NCBI GenBank assembly: GCA_965203755.1
Contig: OZ241910.1
Span: 1,922,001-1,986,000 of the forward strand
Length of the DNA: 64,000 bases
Reading direction: 5' to 3'
DNA from: UBA6055 sp965203755
GTDB lineage: Bacteria; Chloroflexota; Anaerolineae; Aggregatilineales; Phototrophicaceae
In this document: in pieces, positions 9,865 through 19,197 of the stretch
How positions within the stretch are numbered: the first letter of the stretch is position 1
Layout: each line of letters opens with the position of its first letter
The notes under the pieces: generated by a model
The model's input: only the letters and a program-made list of their open reading frames with translations
Databases searched by the model: none
Told to the model about the DNA's origin: nothing
Made by a program: the position numbers and the translations under genes

Positions 9865-9906
9865 TTCAGCAGTTCCCTTTTGATTGTCCCAGGCTGGTCT
9901 GCTGTG

Positions 9907-12405
9907 TCACACCCGCGCTTCCAGTTCATCGGCGATTTCATCATCTTCGATCTTGCCTAGGGCAAGTTGGTCATGCTCGTCGACGTCGGCGCGGACAACA
10001 TTTGCCAGCCCAAAATCACCGGAGAGGATGCCATCCGACAAGCGGTCTTCCACTTCGTTTTGGATGAGGCGGCGCAGGGGACGGGCGCCAAATTCGGGGC
10101 TGTAGCCGTTTTCAGCCAGCCATTCAATGGCGGCTTCGGTGGTTTCGAGCGTCATGGCATGTTCCAGCAGACGTTCGCGCACCTTGTTTAGTTCCAGTTC
10201 AACGATTTGCTTGATTTCGCTGCGGGTGAGTGAACGGAAGATGATGCTGGCGTCCACGCGGTTCAAAAATTCGGGGCGGAACATACGCTGGAGTTGGTCG
10301 GTGACATTTCTGGACATATCCTGATAGGTCTCTTCATCGAGCTTGTCATCATCAAACGGTATATTAAAACCCAGACCCGAGTTCGGCTTGATCATGTCGG
10401 CGCCAACATTGCTGGTCATCACAATCATCGCATTGCGGAAGTCCACCCGGCGCCCGCGCGCATCGGTCAAGGTGCCTTCTTCCATCACCTGAAGCAGCAT
10501 ATTGAAGGCTTCGGGATGCGCTTTTTCGACCTCATCAAAGACAATGATGCTGTAAGGACGGCGGCGCACCGCTTCGGTCAGCTGACCGGCATCTTCATAG
10601 CCGACGTACCCTGGCGGCGCGCCAACCAAACGAGCGACCGAATGCCGCTCCATGAATTCGCTCATGTCGAGTTGAATCAGGGCGTCTTCGCTGCCAAACA
10701 AAAATTCTGCCAGCGCTTTGGTCAGTTCCGTCTTGCCGACGCCGGTCGGCCCTAAGAACATAAATGAGCCAATCGGGCGGCGGGGGTCTTTTAGACCGGC
10801 GCGGGCGCGGCGCACGGCTTTGCTAATGGAGACAATCGCATCATGCTGTCCCACGATGCGCTCGTGCAGCTTGGCTTCCATCTCCATCAGCCGTTCGCTT
10901 TCTTCATTGGCGATGCGCGTGACCGGAATGCCGGTCCACATCGACGCCACTTCGGAGATGTCTTCACCGACCAAACGAGGCTGTCCGGTCTCTTCATTCC
11001 AGTTGACGCGGATATCAGCCAAAGTGGCGTCCAGTGATTCCTGCCGCCGCTTGAGCGTTTGCGCCGCTTCTTTTTCGCCAGCGACCTCGGCCAGTTCAAT
11101 TTCGTCGCGCAGGACTTCAAGCTCATCCATCACCCGGCGGACTGTCGCCGCTTCGGGACTTTTGTACATCCGCAAACGGGCCGCCGCCTCGTCAATCAGG
11201 TCAATGGCTTTATCGGGCAGGAAGCGGTCGGCGATATAACGCGCCGACAAACTGGCTGCCGTTTCGATAGCGTCATCGGTGATTTCGACATTGTGATGGT
11301 CTTGATAAGGGAATTTGATGCCTTGCAGAATTTCAATCGTTTCTTCAATCGTGGGTTCATCGACCTGGATCTGCTGAAAGCGGCGTTCAAGGGCGGCATC
11401 GCTTTCGATATGCTTGCGATATTCGTCCAGGGTGGTGGCGCCAATACACTGCAATTCGCCGCGCGCCAGCGCCGGCTTGAGGATATTGGCGGCATCGACG
11501 CTGCTGCCGGCCGACCCGGCGCCGACAAGCATGTGAACTTCGTCGATGAACAGGATGGTGTTGGACGCCTTGAGTTCTTCGATAACCCGTTTGAGACGTT
11601 CCTCAAATTGACCGCGGTACATCGTGCCGGCGACCAGCGACCCGACGTCCAGCTGCAGCACGCGTTTGTTGAGCAGCGGCTTGGGTGTATCGCCCTCGAT
11701 GATGCGCTGCGCCAGCCCTTCGACGATGGCTGTTTTGCCGACGCCCGGCTCACCAATCAAGGCTGGATTATTTTTGCGGCGGCGGCTAAGAACCTGAATC
11801 ACCCGTTCGATTTCCATTTCGCGCCCAACCACCGGATCCAGCTTGCCATCCTGCGCCAAGGTCGTCAGGTCGGTTGCCAGTTGGTCGACCAGGGGGGTGC
11901 TGTCCTTGCGCGAGCTTTTGCTTTGCGGTCGATCATGCGTTCTTTGCGCCGACTGCACCGGGCTTTCCTGCAAGACTTTACGGGTTTGGCGGCGAACCTC
12001 TTCTGGACTGACCCCCAGCCGCCGCAGCACATCCAGCGCGATGCCTTCCTGCTGACGAACCAAGCCCAGCAGCAGATGTTCGGTGCCAATATAGTGATGT
12101 CCCATACGGCGAGCCTCATCGACGGCCAATTCCAGCACCTTCTTGGTGCCGGGAGACAAATCAAGCGGGGCATGACCGGTCTTGTGTTCCGAAGCCGACA
12201 GGCGCGTGACCAGTTCTTCCACACGGCGCAGGTCCAGCCCTAAATCACGCAGAACCCGACCAGCGACGCCGCCTTCCTCGCGCATTAAGCCCAGCAGCAG
12301 ATGTTCAGTGCCAATCTGATGGTGCTGCAAACGTTCTGCTTCTTCCTGCGCCAGGCTCAATACACGCCGCGCTCGCTGGGTAAAACGTTCCATTTTGTTT
12401 GGCAC
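9907..12405 (-). CDS. clpC: ClpC-type AAA+ unfoldase
   Basis: About 832 residues. A double Clp-N domain (residues about 5-145, with two GTEHLLLGL repeats) is followed by AAA-1 with Walker A GEPGVGKT and Walker B ILFIDEVHML, a short middle coiled coil, AAA-2 with GPTGVGKT, and a D2-small domain. It unfolds substrates for a ClpP-type protease; clpP is not in the window. The start chosen is GTG at 12405, with GGAGG 8 bases upstream. A TTG at 12420 extends the frame but overlaps that ribosome-binding site. Expression is probably from the extended -10 promoter at 12465-12473. Confidence 0.93.
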   Translation of the reverse strand: MPNKMERFTQRARRVLSLAQEEAERLQHHQIGTEHLLLGLMREEGGVAGRVLRDLGLDLRRVEELVTRLSASEHKTGHAPLDLSPGTKKVLELAVDEARRMGHHYIGTEHLLLGLVRQQEGIALDVLRRLGVSPEEVRRQTRKVLQESPVQSAQRTHDRPQSKSSRKDSTPLVDQLATDLTTLAQDGKLDPVVGREMEIERVIQVLSRRRKNNPALIGEPGVGKTAIVEGLAQRIIEGDTPKPLLNKRVLQLDVGSLVAGTMYRGQFEERLKRVIEELKASNTILFIDEVHMLVGAGSAGSSVDAANILKPALARGELQCIGATTLDEYRKHIESDAALERRFQQIQVDEPTIEETIEILQGIKFPYQDHHNVEITDDAIETAASLSARYIADRFLPDKAIDLIDEAAARLRMYKSPEAATVRRVMDELEVLRDEIELAEVAGEKEAAQTLKRRQESLDATLADIRVNWNEETGQPRLVGEDISEVASMWTGIPVTRIANEESERLMEMEAKLHERIVGQHDAIVSISKAVRRARAGLKDPRRPIGSFMFLGPTGVGKTELTKALAEFLFGSEDALIQLDMSEFMERHSVARLVGAPPGYVGYEDAGQLTEAVRRRPYSIIVFDEVEKAHPEAFNMLLQVMEEGTLTDARGRRVDFRNAMIVMTSNVGADMIKPNSGLGFNIPFDDDKLDEETYQDMSRNVTDQLQRMFRPEFLNRVDASIIFRSLTRSEIKQIVELELNKVRERLLEHAMTLETTEAAIEWLAENGYSPEFGARPLRRLIQNEVEDRLSDGILSGDFGLANVVRADVDEHDQLALGKIEDDEIADELEARV

Positions 12406-12464
12406 GGGATATACCTCCAAGTCAGTAGCCCAAAACGGACAATTCCGAAATTCATCATAGCGAC

Positions 12465-12473
12465 ATTATACCA
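12465..12473 (-). promoter_or_regulatory. Extended -10 promoter of clpC
   Basis: On the minus strand the sequence reads TGGTATAAT, a consensus -10 hexamer with the extended TGn motif, about 60 bases upstream of the clpC start. No good -35 hexamer is visible, as is usual for extended -10 promoters. Confidence 0.55.
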
Positions 12474-12508
12474 GCAGTTCACCCGCCTGGCAGTATCAAT
12501 ACTTTGTT

Positions 12509-12526
12509 AAAAACCCGCTTGGCGGG
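12509..12526 (-). terminator. Terminator-like hairpin upstream of clpC
   Basis: The minus strand reads CCCGC-CAA-GCGGG followed by TTTTT. The stem is short but GC-rich with a proper T tract. It may back up the S1-gene terminator or end a small transcript made from the 12527-12699 interval. Confidence 0.55.
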
Positions 12527-12699
12527 CGCATCCTCCACTGGAGAGTGTAAAGGGACAGCCCGCGCCCATGCAGAACAGCGCAGCTGCTTTGCGCGTGTTT
12601 AACGCCCGGCGGATGCCTTGCATGTCGATCTTGTTTGTATGCTAACGGAGGCGCGGAAAATAATCAACTGGCAGCCTTCGCCGAGCCCAATGGACAAGC

Positions 12700-12728
12700 A
12701 AAAAAAGAGCCACCCGCCCAGATGTCTC
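12700..12728 (-). terminator. Intrinsic terminator after the S1-domain gene
   Basis: On the minus strand GAGACATC pairs with GGTGGCTC (one mismatch, one G-T pair) around a 6-base loop, followed by seven T residues. It lies 26 bases after the stop codon at 12755. Confidence 0.65.
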
Positions 12729-12754
12729 TCGCGTTCATTGGTATATGCGGCCTC

Positions 12755-14533
12755 TTAGTCTTGGTTTGGCAGTTCTGCCTCTGCTTCGGCCGGAGCATCT
12801 TCTTGCACGGCTTCGGCGGCTGGCTCCTGTGGCAGCGCCGCGGATTCCTGAATCGCCATTTCCCAATCCAGATCGAGATATTCGGTCGAGTTCACCGATT
12901 TCAAGCTCAAGCCGAGACGCCGTTCTTTGATGTCAATTTTGACGATGCGTAAGACCAACTCATCGCCGCGCTTGACCACTTCGCGCGGATGACTGACTCG
13001 TTCTCTGGACAGTTCCGAGATATGGATCAAGCCTTCGACGGCCTGATTATCGACCAGGCGGGCAAAAGCGCCAAATTTGGTGAGCTTGGTCACACGCCCG
13101 CGCACCAGCTGACCGCGGCGCATGGAAGTGGCGATTTCGTCCCAAGGGTCGCGCAGGATACGCCGACGGCTTAGACCGATGCGTTTGGCTTCGGGGTTAA
13201 TGCTGATGACCTCAACTTCAACTTTGTCGCCAACGGCGACCGCCTGACGCGGGTGGGTGATATGTCCCCAATCCAATTCGGTCAGGTGCACCAGCCCCTC
13301 GGCGCCGCCAATATCCACAAAGACGCCAAAGTTTTCCAGGCTCACCACGGTGCCGGCGCGGATTTCGCCCAAGGTTAATTCTCCAATCAGCGCCTCTTTG
13401 CGGCGCTGACGAACTTCGCGCATGGCCACCCGCTCCGATAGAATCAGGCGATTGCGGCTGCGATTTACTTCCATCACCTTGACGCCAATCGGCTGATTGA
13501 TCATCGGGCTGTAACGTTCTTCGGGCGTATCGCCGGTCATTTTCTGTATCCGTTCGTCTGCCAGCTGACTTTGGGGGACAAACCCGCGCAAACGACCGAA
13601 GCGCACAATCAGCCCGCCCTTGTTGTAACCGCCAATCAGGGCATCGTACAGACTTTTGGATTTGGCGAATTCTTCCGCCTCGCGCCAATCCAGTTCTTCC
13701 AAGGCGTGATTAATCGACAGGACAATCTCGCCGCGGTGATTGCGCGGATTGACCACATAGACATCGACTTCGGCGCCGGCCGTCAGGGATTCCAGCATCT
13801 TGCGCGTCATCAATTCCAACTCGCGCCCGGGCACCACGCCCTCATCGCCATCGCCAAGGTCAACATACACGGCGGTTGGCGTCGTCTTGACAATCACACC
13901 ATGATAGATTTGCCCGCGTCTATACTTCGGCTCTTCTTTTTCGCTGCTGGCGCGGTTTTCCTTGTCATTGGAATCATGGGGCGATTCGCTCACAGCCGCC
14001 TCGCCGGTGTCTGAATCCGTGGATTCTGCCGTCGGGTCTGGCTCTGACTCGTCAAGGGCGGCATCTGCGGCAGCGTCTGTCGCTTCAACCGCTGCTGTTT
14101 CTTCTTCTGCTTGAGTCGCTTCTGCAACGTCAGCCGATTCCGATTGCGGCAACTCGGCAGACGAAACGCCCTTAAGCCGCTCTTCGTTCTTGCCTGGTTC
14201 CTCTGCTGCTTGAGTCGATTCTGCAACGTCAGCCGATTCCGATTGCGGCAACTCGGCAGACGAAGCGCCCTCAAGCCGCTCTTCGTTCTTGCCCGGTTCT
14301 TCTGCTGTTTGAGTCGATTCTGCAACGTCAGCCGATTCCGATTGCGGCAATTCGGCAGACGAAACGTCCTCAAGCTGCTCTTCGTTCTTGTCTGGTTCTT
14401 CTGCTGCTTGAGTTGATTCCGCAACGTCAGCCGATTCCGATTGCGCAACGTCAGCCGATTCCGATTGCGGCAATTCGGCAGACGAAGCGCCCTCAAGCCG
14501 CTCTTCGTTCTTGCCTGATTCTTCTGCGCTCAT
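12755..14533 (-). CDS. S1-domain RNA-binding protein (ribosomal protein S1-like) with acidic repeat N-terminus
   Basis: A 592-residue protein. Residues 1 to about 200 are acidic and probably disordered, built largely from four copies of a 33-residue repeat (SAELPQSESADVAESTQ...). Four S1/OB domains follow at about 205-275, 285-360, 370-445 and 460-530, with typical GVVP, GFVP, GLVHLTEL and GLIHISEL cores. It probably binds mRNA and supports translation initiation like RpsA, although bacterial S1-like proteins vary in domain number. The ATG at 14533 lies downstream of a strong promoter, and a terminator follows the gene. Confidence 0.85.
   Translation of the reverse strand: MSAEESGKNEERLEGASSAELPQSESADVAQSESADVAESTQAAEEPDKNEEQLEDVSSAELPQSESADVAESTQTAEEPGKNEERLEGASSAELPQSESADVAESTQAAEEPGKNEERLKGVSSAELPQSESADVAEATQAEEETAAVEATDAAADAALDESEPDPTAESTDSDTGEAAVSESPHDSNDKENRASSEKEEPKYRRGQIYHGVIVKTTPTAVYVDLGDGDEGVVPGRELELMTRKMLESLTAGAEVDVYVVNPRNHRGEIVLSINHALEELDWREAEEFAKSKSLYDALIGGYNKGGLIVRFGRLRGFVPQSQLADERIQKMTGDTPEERYSPMINQPIGVKVMEVNRSRNRLILSERVAMREVRQRRKEALIGELTLGEIRAGTVVSLENFGVFVDIGGAEGLVHLTELDWGHITHPRQAVAVGDKVEVEVISINPEAKRIGLSRRRILRDPWDEIATSMRRGQLVRGRVTKLTKFGAFARLVDNQAVEGLIHISELSRERVSHPREVVKRGDELVLRIVKIDIKERRLGLSLKSVNSTEYLDLDWEMAIQESAALPQEPAAEAVQEDAPAEAEAELPNQD
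14124..14533 (-). repeat. 99-bp tandem repeat array inside the S1-domain gene
   Basis: Copies of a 99-bp unit begin (plus-strand coordinates) at 14124, 14223, 14322 and 14421, with a nested 24-bp duplication (14421-14444 repeated at 14445-14468). The period is a multiple of three, so copy-number change would keep the frame. The copies differ at only a few bases each, suggesting recent expansion. Confidence 0.9.
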
Positions 14534-14569
14534 ACCTGTATCCGTTTCCCGCTCACACTATAGCTTATC

Positions 14570-14597
14570 ATTATAACGATAGTGTGTATATCGTCAA
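14570..14597 (-). promoter_or_regulatory. Sigma-70-type promoter of the S1-domain gene
   Basis: On the minus strand a -35 TTGACG (14592-14597) and a perfect -10 TATAAT (14570-14575) are separated by 16 bases, about 37 bases upstream of the ATG at 14533. Confidence 0.75.
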
Positions 14598-14668
14598 AGG
14601 ACAAATTGATAATTTGCAGAGATTAGGTTCAGGAAGGGCGACAGCCCCCGCGAAGAGGGCAGCTTGAG

Positions 14669-15460
14669 TTACTCGCAAGCGACAAAAACTTTGTAATCAA
14701 TTCGTTCCGCCATATTCCACGCGATTTTATAAGTGCTGCGGTCTATTTTCACTTCAATGGTATAGATTCCGTTTGGAAACCATTGATTCCAGCGATAATA
14801 CTGATGAAGGTACGCCTCTCCGGTGTCAATAAAGGTCTTGTCCAGCTGACCTTCCACTCGAAGGGGGTTGTTCTCGTTAGGGCGATACAGGTCTACAGTC
14901 ACGTCTCCCATCCTGTCGCCAGTAATGATGATGTTGATGTCCATATCGCCACGTCTGGAATCAATCACGACGCGACAACCTGTGTCTTCAATGATATGGA
15001 TATCGCCAGTTCCAATAACCACATCCGGCAAGCGGGTCGTCAGCCATCCAGCAATAAAGGCCGTCCCGCGCTCAAATTTCACTTCATACCAGTCGCCATC
15101 TTCGGCAACAACTTCAAGAATCTCGCCAGCTTTCGCCTGCCCGACACGGCTGAAGGACGTGCCAGCGCCTTCTCGCAGATTCACATTCTGATTGACAGTG
15201 ACCTTGGAGTCTGTCGCGGCTGTTTGTGTATCGACAACATCAGCTGCGGTGCAAATGGCGTGGAACTCGGCAAATGTTTGCACTGCGCCATTCTCCCTCA
15301 CGTAGGGCTGGTCGTCATATTCCTCAATGATTGCGCTGACAAGCTCACAGTTGTATTCCACATTACTTTCAGAGCTTTCTACCCAATCCTGGGCAAACAC
15401 TGATACTGTCCCCATTAAGATGATGGCAGCGAGAAGATATAACTTGTTCATTTGATTCAA
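14669..15460 (-). CDS. Secreted SH3b-domain protein
   Basis: A 263-residue protein with a signal peptide (residues 1-23, ending SVFA). After a variable region comes a bacterial SH3 domain (about 88-147) with the hallmark NVNLREGAGTSFSRVG and a WYEVKF core. The C-terminal half is predicted beta-rich and not recognised. SH3b domains usually bind cell-wall peptides or mediate extracellular contacts; the ligand here is unknown. The start is ATG at 15460 with GGATTG upstream. The neighbour at 15517-16311 is another secreted SH3b protein of the same length, so the two may work together. Confidence 0.75.
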   Translation of the reverse strand: MNQMNKLYLLAAIILMGTVSVFAQDWVESSESNVEYNCELVSAIIEEYDDQPYVRENGAVQTFAEFHAICTAADVVDTQTAATDSKVTVNQNVNLREGAGTSFSRVGQAKAGEILEVVAEDGDWYEVKFERGTAFIAGWLTTRLPDVVIGTGDIHIIEDTGCRVVIDSRRGDMDINIIITGDRMGDVTVDLYRPNENNPLRVEGQLDKTFIDTGEAYLHQYYRWNQWFPNGIYTIEVKIDRSTYKIAWNMAERIDYKVFVACE

Positions 15461-15516
15461 TCCTTATCAATAAAATACACTCCAGGTTGCCTCTGTGGTT
15501 GTGTACATCTGTCAAG

Positions 15517-16311
15517 CTAGATTTTGGTCAGCTTGAGCGACCAGGCGCGGTTGCTGCCCTTGACTTCGAATGTGATGTCGCAATCCTGTATGAGCGTGAT
15601 GGTGTCAGCTTCTTCGTTGTTCCCGCCTAACCAGTTAGACCATTTGAAGAGTACCCGAATCCGATTCGTCCACCATCTGCCAAAGCAATCCTGACCCGCA
15701 GGTTCAACAGCATTCACGGATGCCCATCCTGCTCCAATGAATCGTACTTCCCAAGTTCCGGCCGTCAGAAATGCAGAGCCGGGTGTATGATTGCCAGCCC
15801 CAAGGAACTCGTAGAATGTTACGCCGCTTGGCGCCGGTGGCGCAATGTTGCCGCCGGGCGGATGTGTTCCAGCAGCTTCGTTGTTCTGGTAAGCATGATA
15901 ACCGCGCTCCCAGTCTTCTTCTGTTGTGCAAGTCCAGATAGTGAAGCAATAGTTATCGACCTCGCCTTGAGGCTGTGGGCCCGCCGGCTGTGCCGGTTGG
16001 TCTGACGGCGCTGCTGGCGCGGCCGGCTGCGCGGGTTGTGCTGCTGGCGCGCTTCCGCCTTCAATGCGGGTATAATTCACCCAATCCGCCATCCAGACTT
16101 CAGCGCCATTGCGGCTGATTTTCAGCCATCGGTTAAACCGGTCTACAACCTGCAACACAGTGCCGGCAGGCACCGTCTCGACGAGACGACAGTTCGTTCC
16201 AGCACAGCTTCTCAAGTTGATGTTGGCGCCCGCGCGGATACTGTATGGCTGTGCGAAAACGATATTACACAGGACAAACAGTGTTGCGATTATAATTAGC
16301 TTAACTTTCAT
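15517..16311 (-). CDS. Secreted SH3b-domain protein with Ala-Pro-Gln linker
   Basis: A 264-residue exported protein: signal peptide (1-20), SH3b domain (about 24-82, with GANINLRSCAGTNCRLV), a low-complexity Ala/Pro/Gln linker (about 88-117) and an unassigned C-terminal domain with several cysteines and tryptophans. The ATG at 16311 has AGGAG nine bases upstream. A possible promoter (TTAACT, 18 bases, TATACA) lies further up. Inference: an extracellular or wall-associated sensing or binding protein. Confidence 0.75.
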   Translation of the reverse strand: MKVKLIIIATLFVLCNIVFAQPYSIRAGANINLRSCAGTNCRLVETVPAGTVLQVVDRFNRWLKISRNGAEVWMADWVNYTRIEGGSAPAAQPAQPAAPAAPSDQPAQPAGPQPQGEVDNYCFTIWTCTTEEDWERGYHAYQNNEAAGTHPPGGNIAPPAPSGVTFYEFLGAGNHTPGSAFLTAGTWEVRFIGAGWASVNAVEPAGQDCFGRWWTNRIRVLFKWSNWLGGNNEEADTITLIQDCDITFEVKGSNRAWSLKLTKI

Positions 16312-16433
16312 TTATAAGTCTCCTACTTATTGTATAAACCCATTATTCTGCCACAGTTAAGAAGCTATGAAAAACTCATCATCACATAGAGAATAATCTG
16401 TCCTTATCCTCTTTGCAATAGTTTGCGCGCCAA

Positions 16434-19064
16434 CTAATCATAATGCTCGATGTCTTCCGGGCGATTTCTGGAAGATGTCGGGTATGAATCAAAATCATCG
16501 TCATCGGTTTGCGACAGGAACTCCTGAAAATCGTAGCCATTTCCATCGTATTCGCCGTCCTGACAACCCTCGTCATAATACTCTTCCAAGCCGGCATGGA
16601 GAGTCTCCGGCGCTGCCGCATAATCGCTCTTTTGGTCAATGTGGCCAGTGAATTGAAGTTCGCCCTGACGTTCGTCGATAACAATCAAATCGCCGGCGTT
16701 GAAGTCGCCCTTGAGCAGCTGAATGCTCAAAGGGTTTTCAATATGGCGCTGAATGGCGCGGCGCAGGGGACGGGCGCCGTACTGCGGGTCGTAGCCGTTT
16801 TTCGCCAGCCAATGCCGCGCCGGTTCTGTCAGATGAATCGCCAAGCCGGACTCGTTCATGCGCGCCGCCAGACCGCGTATCTGCAAATCCACCATCTGCT
16901 CAACAGCCTTCAGGGTCAGTGACTCAAAGATGATGATTTCGTCGATACGGTTCAGAAACTCCGGGCGGAAGGTATCGCGCATAGACTTTTCGATTTTCTG
17001 ATGGTCGGCGATGGCCTGCTGGTCATCCTGAATAAAACCCATCGCGCCGCCTTTTTTGGCAAATTCAGTGCCAAGGTTGCTGGTCATAATCAGCACGGCG
17101 CTGCGGAAATCGACGATGTGTCCCTGACCGTCGGTCATGCGCCCGTCTTCCAATACTTGCAACAGGGCGCTCCAAACATCGGAATGGGCTTTTTCAATCT
17201 CGTCGAACAGGATGACGCGGTAGGGGCGGCGGCGGATGGCTTCGGTCAACTGGCCGCCGGCTTCATAGCCGATGTATCCGGGCGGCGCGCCAAACAGGCG
17301 GCTGACGGTGTGCTTTTCGCGGTATTCGCTCATGTCCACGCGAACCAAAGCATCCTCGTCGTCAAACATGAACTCGGCAAGCGCTTTCGCCAATTCCGTT
17401 TTGCCGACGCCGCTTGATCCAAGGAAGATAAACGAACCAATCGGACGTTTGGGGTCCTTTAGACCGCTGCGGGCGCGGCGAATGACGTCCGACAAGGCTG
17501 ATATCGCCTTGTCCTGCCCAATCACGCGCTCACTGATGACCTCTTCCATGCGGAGCAGCTTCTCCGCTTCGGTTTCGAGCATACTCTGAACCGGGATGCC
17601 CGTCCACTGCTCGACCACCTGGGCAATATCATCGGCGGTCACCAGTTCGTCGAGTGTATTTTCCTGCCGCCAGACATACCGCGCCTGATCGAATTCCGCT
17701 TCCAGCTGGATGCGCTGCATTTTACAGTCGGCGGCGCGTTCATAATCGCGCGAAAGGCCGGCAGCCTGTTCTTCCATCGTCAGCTGTTCAATGGTTTCAC
17801 GCATGGCTTTCAGACGGGGCGGCATGGAAAACAGCGCCACGCGCAACTTGGCGGCGGCTTCATCCAGCAGGTCAATGGCTTTGTCCGGCAATTTGCGTTC
17901 GCTTAGATAACGCGCCGACAGCCGGGCGGCGGCTTCAATCGCGTCGTCAGCGATGGTCACGCTGTGATGGGCTTCGTAGCGGTTTCGAATGCCATACAGC
18001 ATGTCGATGGTGTCCTCGACCGTGGGCTCCTCGACAAAAATCGGGGCGAAACGCCGATCCAGGGCGCTGTCCTTTTCGACATGCTGCCGATACTCGTCCA
18101 TAGTCGTGGCGCCGACCGTTTGCAGTTCGCCGCGCGCCAGCGCCGGCTTCATCATATTGCCGGCATCAAGCGCGCCGGAGGCGGCGCCGGCGCCGACAAC
18201 CTGATGCAGCTCGTCGATAAACAGAATGATTTCGCCATCAGAACGTTGTATCTCGTCGATGGTGGCTTTCAGCCGCTCTTCAAACTCACCGCGAAAGCGG
18301 CTGCCGGCCAGCATCCCGCTCAAGTCGAGGCTGAGGACGCGCTTGCCAAGCAGCAGATCGGGGACATCGGCGCCGGCGATCTGCTGTGCCAGGCCTTCTA
18401 CAATGGCTGTTTTGCCGACTCCCGCTTCCCCGATAAGCACCGGATTGTTTTTGGTTCGGCGGCTTAAAATCTGAATGACGCGTAAAATCTCACTGTCGCG
18501 CCCAATGACGGGGTCGAGCTTGCCTTCCTGCGCCATGCGAGTCAGGTCGCGGCTGTATTTTTCCAGGGTGCGGTAGCGGCTTTCTGCCTGCGGATCAGTG
18601 ACGCGTTGGCCGCCGCGAATATCTTTCACGGCATCGGCGATATGATCGCGCGTGATATTGTAATCGGCCATCATCTTGGAAACGGCGGTGTTGCGTTCAG
18701 CCAGCAAAGCCAGGAAGATGTGTTCGGTGCTGATGTACTCATCGCGCAGGCGGTTGGCTTCTTCGTTGGCGCGGTCGATGATGCTCTTGAGGCGCGGCGT
18801 GATGAAGACCTGATTGGCGCCTTGACCATAGATGGTCGCGGTGCGCGGACTCTGCCGCAGAATGTCATCCACCCGCGAGCGCAGCGCCCGCACATCCACT
18901 GGCAACCGTTCCAACAGCTGTGGAACGACGCCATCGGTCTGTTCCAGCAGCGCCAGCAAAATATGCTCGGTATCGACTTGCGTATGCCCGTAACGCTGTA
19001 GAATTTCGTAGGCGAGAGACGCGGCATTTTGTGCCCGTTCTGTGAATCTGTCAAATCTTAGCAT
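16434..19064 (-). CDS. Second ClpC-type AAA+ unfoldase with acidic C-terminal tail
   Basis: A 876-residue protein: double Clp-N domain (about 3-145), AAA-1 (GEAGVGKT, then ILFIDELHQV), a middle domain containing a UVR-like motif (around YERAADCKMQRIQLEAE), AAA-2 (GSSGVGKT) and a small D2 domain. The last 50 residues are strongly acidic and unusual. The start is ATG at 19064, preceded by AAGGGA; the frame runs further upstream, but Clp-N homology begins at this ATG. It differs from the 9907-12405 ClpC in keeping the UVR-like motif, so the two probably use different adaptors or substrates. Confidence 0.9.
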   Translation of the reverse strand: MLRFDRFTERAQNAASLAYEILQRYGHTQVDTEHILLALLEQTDGVVPQLLERLPVDVRALRSRVDDILRQSPRTATIYGQGANQVFITPRLKSIIDRANEEANRLRDEYISTEHIFLALLAERNTAVSKMMADYNITRDHIADAVKDIRGGQRVTDPQAESRYRTLEKYSRDLTRMAQEGKLDPVIGRDSEILRVIQILSRRTKNNPVLIGEAGVGKTAIVEGLAQQIAGADVPDLLLGKRVLSLDLSGMLAGSRFRGEFEERLKATIDEIQRSDGEIILFIDELHQVVGAGAASGALDAGNMMKPALARGELQTVGATTMDEYRQHVEKDSALDRRFAPIFVEEPTVEDTIDMLYGIRNRYEAHHSVTIADDAIEAAARLSARYLSERKLPDKAIDLLDEAAAKLRVALFSMPPRLKAMRETIEQLTMEEQAAGLSRDYERAADCKMQRIQLEAEFDQARYVWRQENTLDELVTADDIAQVVEQWTGIPVQSMLETEAEKLLRMEEVISERVIGQDKAISALSDVIRRARSGLKDPKRPIGSFIFLGSSGVGKTELAKALAEFMFDDEDALVRVDMSEYREKHTVSRLFGAPPGYIGYEAGGQLTEAIRRRPYRVILFDEIEKAHSDVWSALLQVLEDGRMTDGQGHIVDFRSAVLIMTSNLGTEFAKKGGAMGFIQDDQQAIADHQKIEKSMRDTFRPEFLNRIDEIIIFESLTLKAVEQMVDLQIRGLAARMNESGLAIHLTEPARHWLAKNGYDPQYGARPLRRAIQRHIENPLSIQLLKGDFNAGDLIVIDERQGELQFTGHIDQKSDYAAAPETLHAGLEEYYDEGCQDGEYDGNGYDFQEFLSQTDDDDFDSYPTSSRNRPEDIEHYD

Positions 19065-19197
19065 GGATATTCCCTTGGACTTCGCAGCGCATTCATCCTT
19101 ATTGTACCTTGATCGCAGCCGACTTTTGTAGTGCCGCTTGGCATCGTGCGACGGCGCTACATCAAATGTGATGACTTCCTGTTCAGGTCCCACTATT

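Larger units (their letters stand above)
12406..12754. other. Intergenic region between clpC and the S1-domain gene
   Basis: A 349-base gap without a convincing gene. From right to left on the minus strand it holds the terminator of the S1-domain gene (12700-12728), about 170 bases of unassigned sequence, a second terminator-like hairpin (12509-12526), and the clpC promoter and leader. The unassigned part contains a 38-codon minus-strand frame with no ribosome-binding site, which I do not call. Confidence 0.6.

Noticed and set aside
11059..12243. A 394-codon plus-strand frame opposite clpC
   Set aside because: Antisense shadow of a AAA+ gene whose Walker motifs are intact on the minus strand.
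12527..12640. 38-codon minus-strand frame ending at the hairpin before clpC
   Set aside because: No ribosome-binding site and the stop codon lies within the terminator T tract; more likely non-coding.
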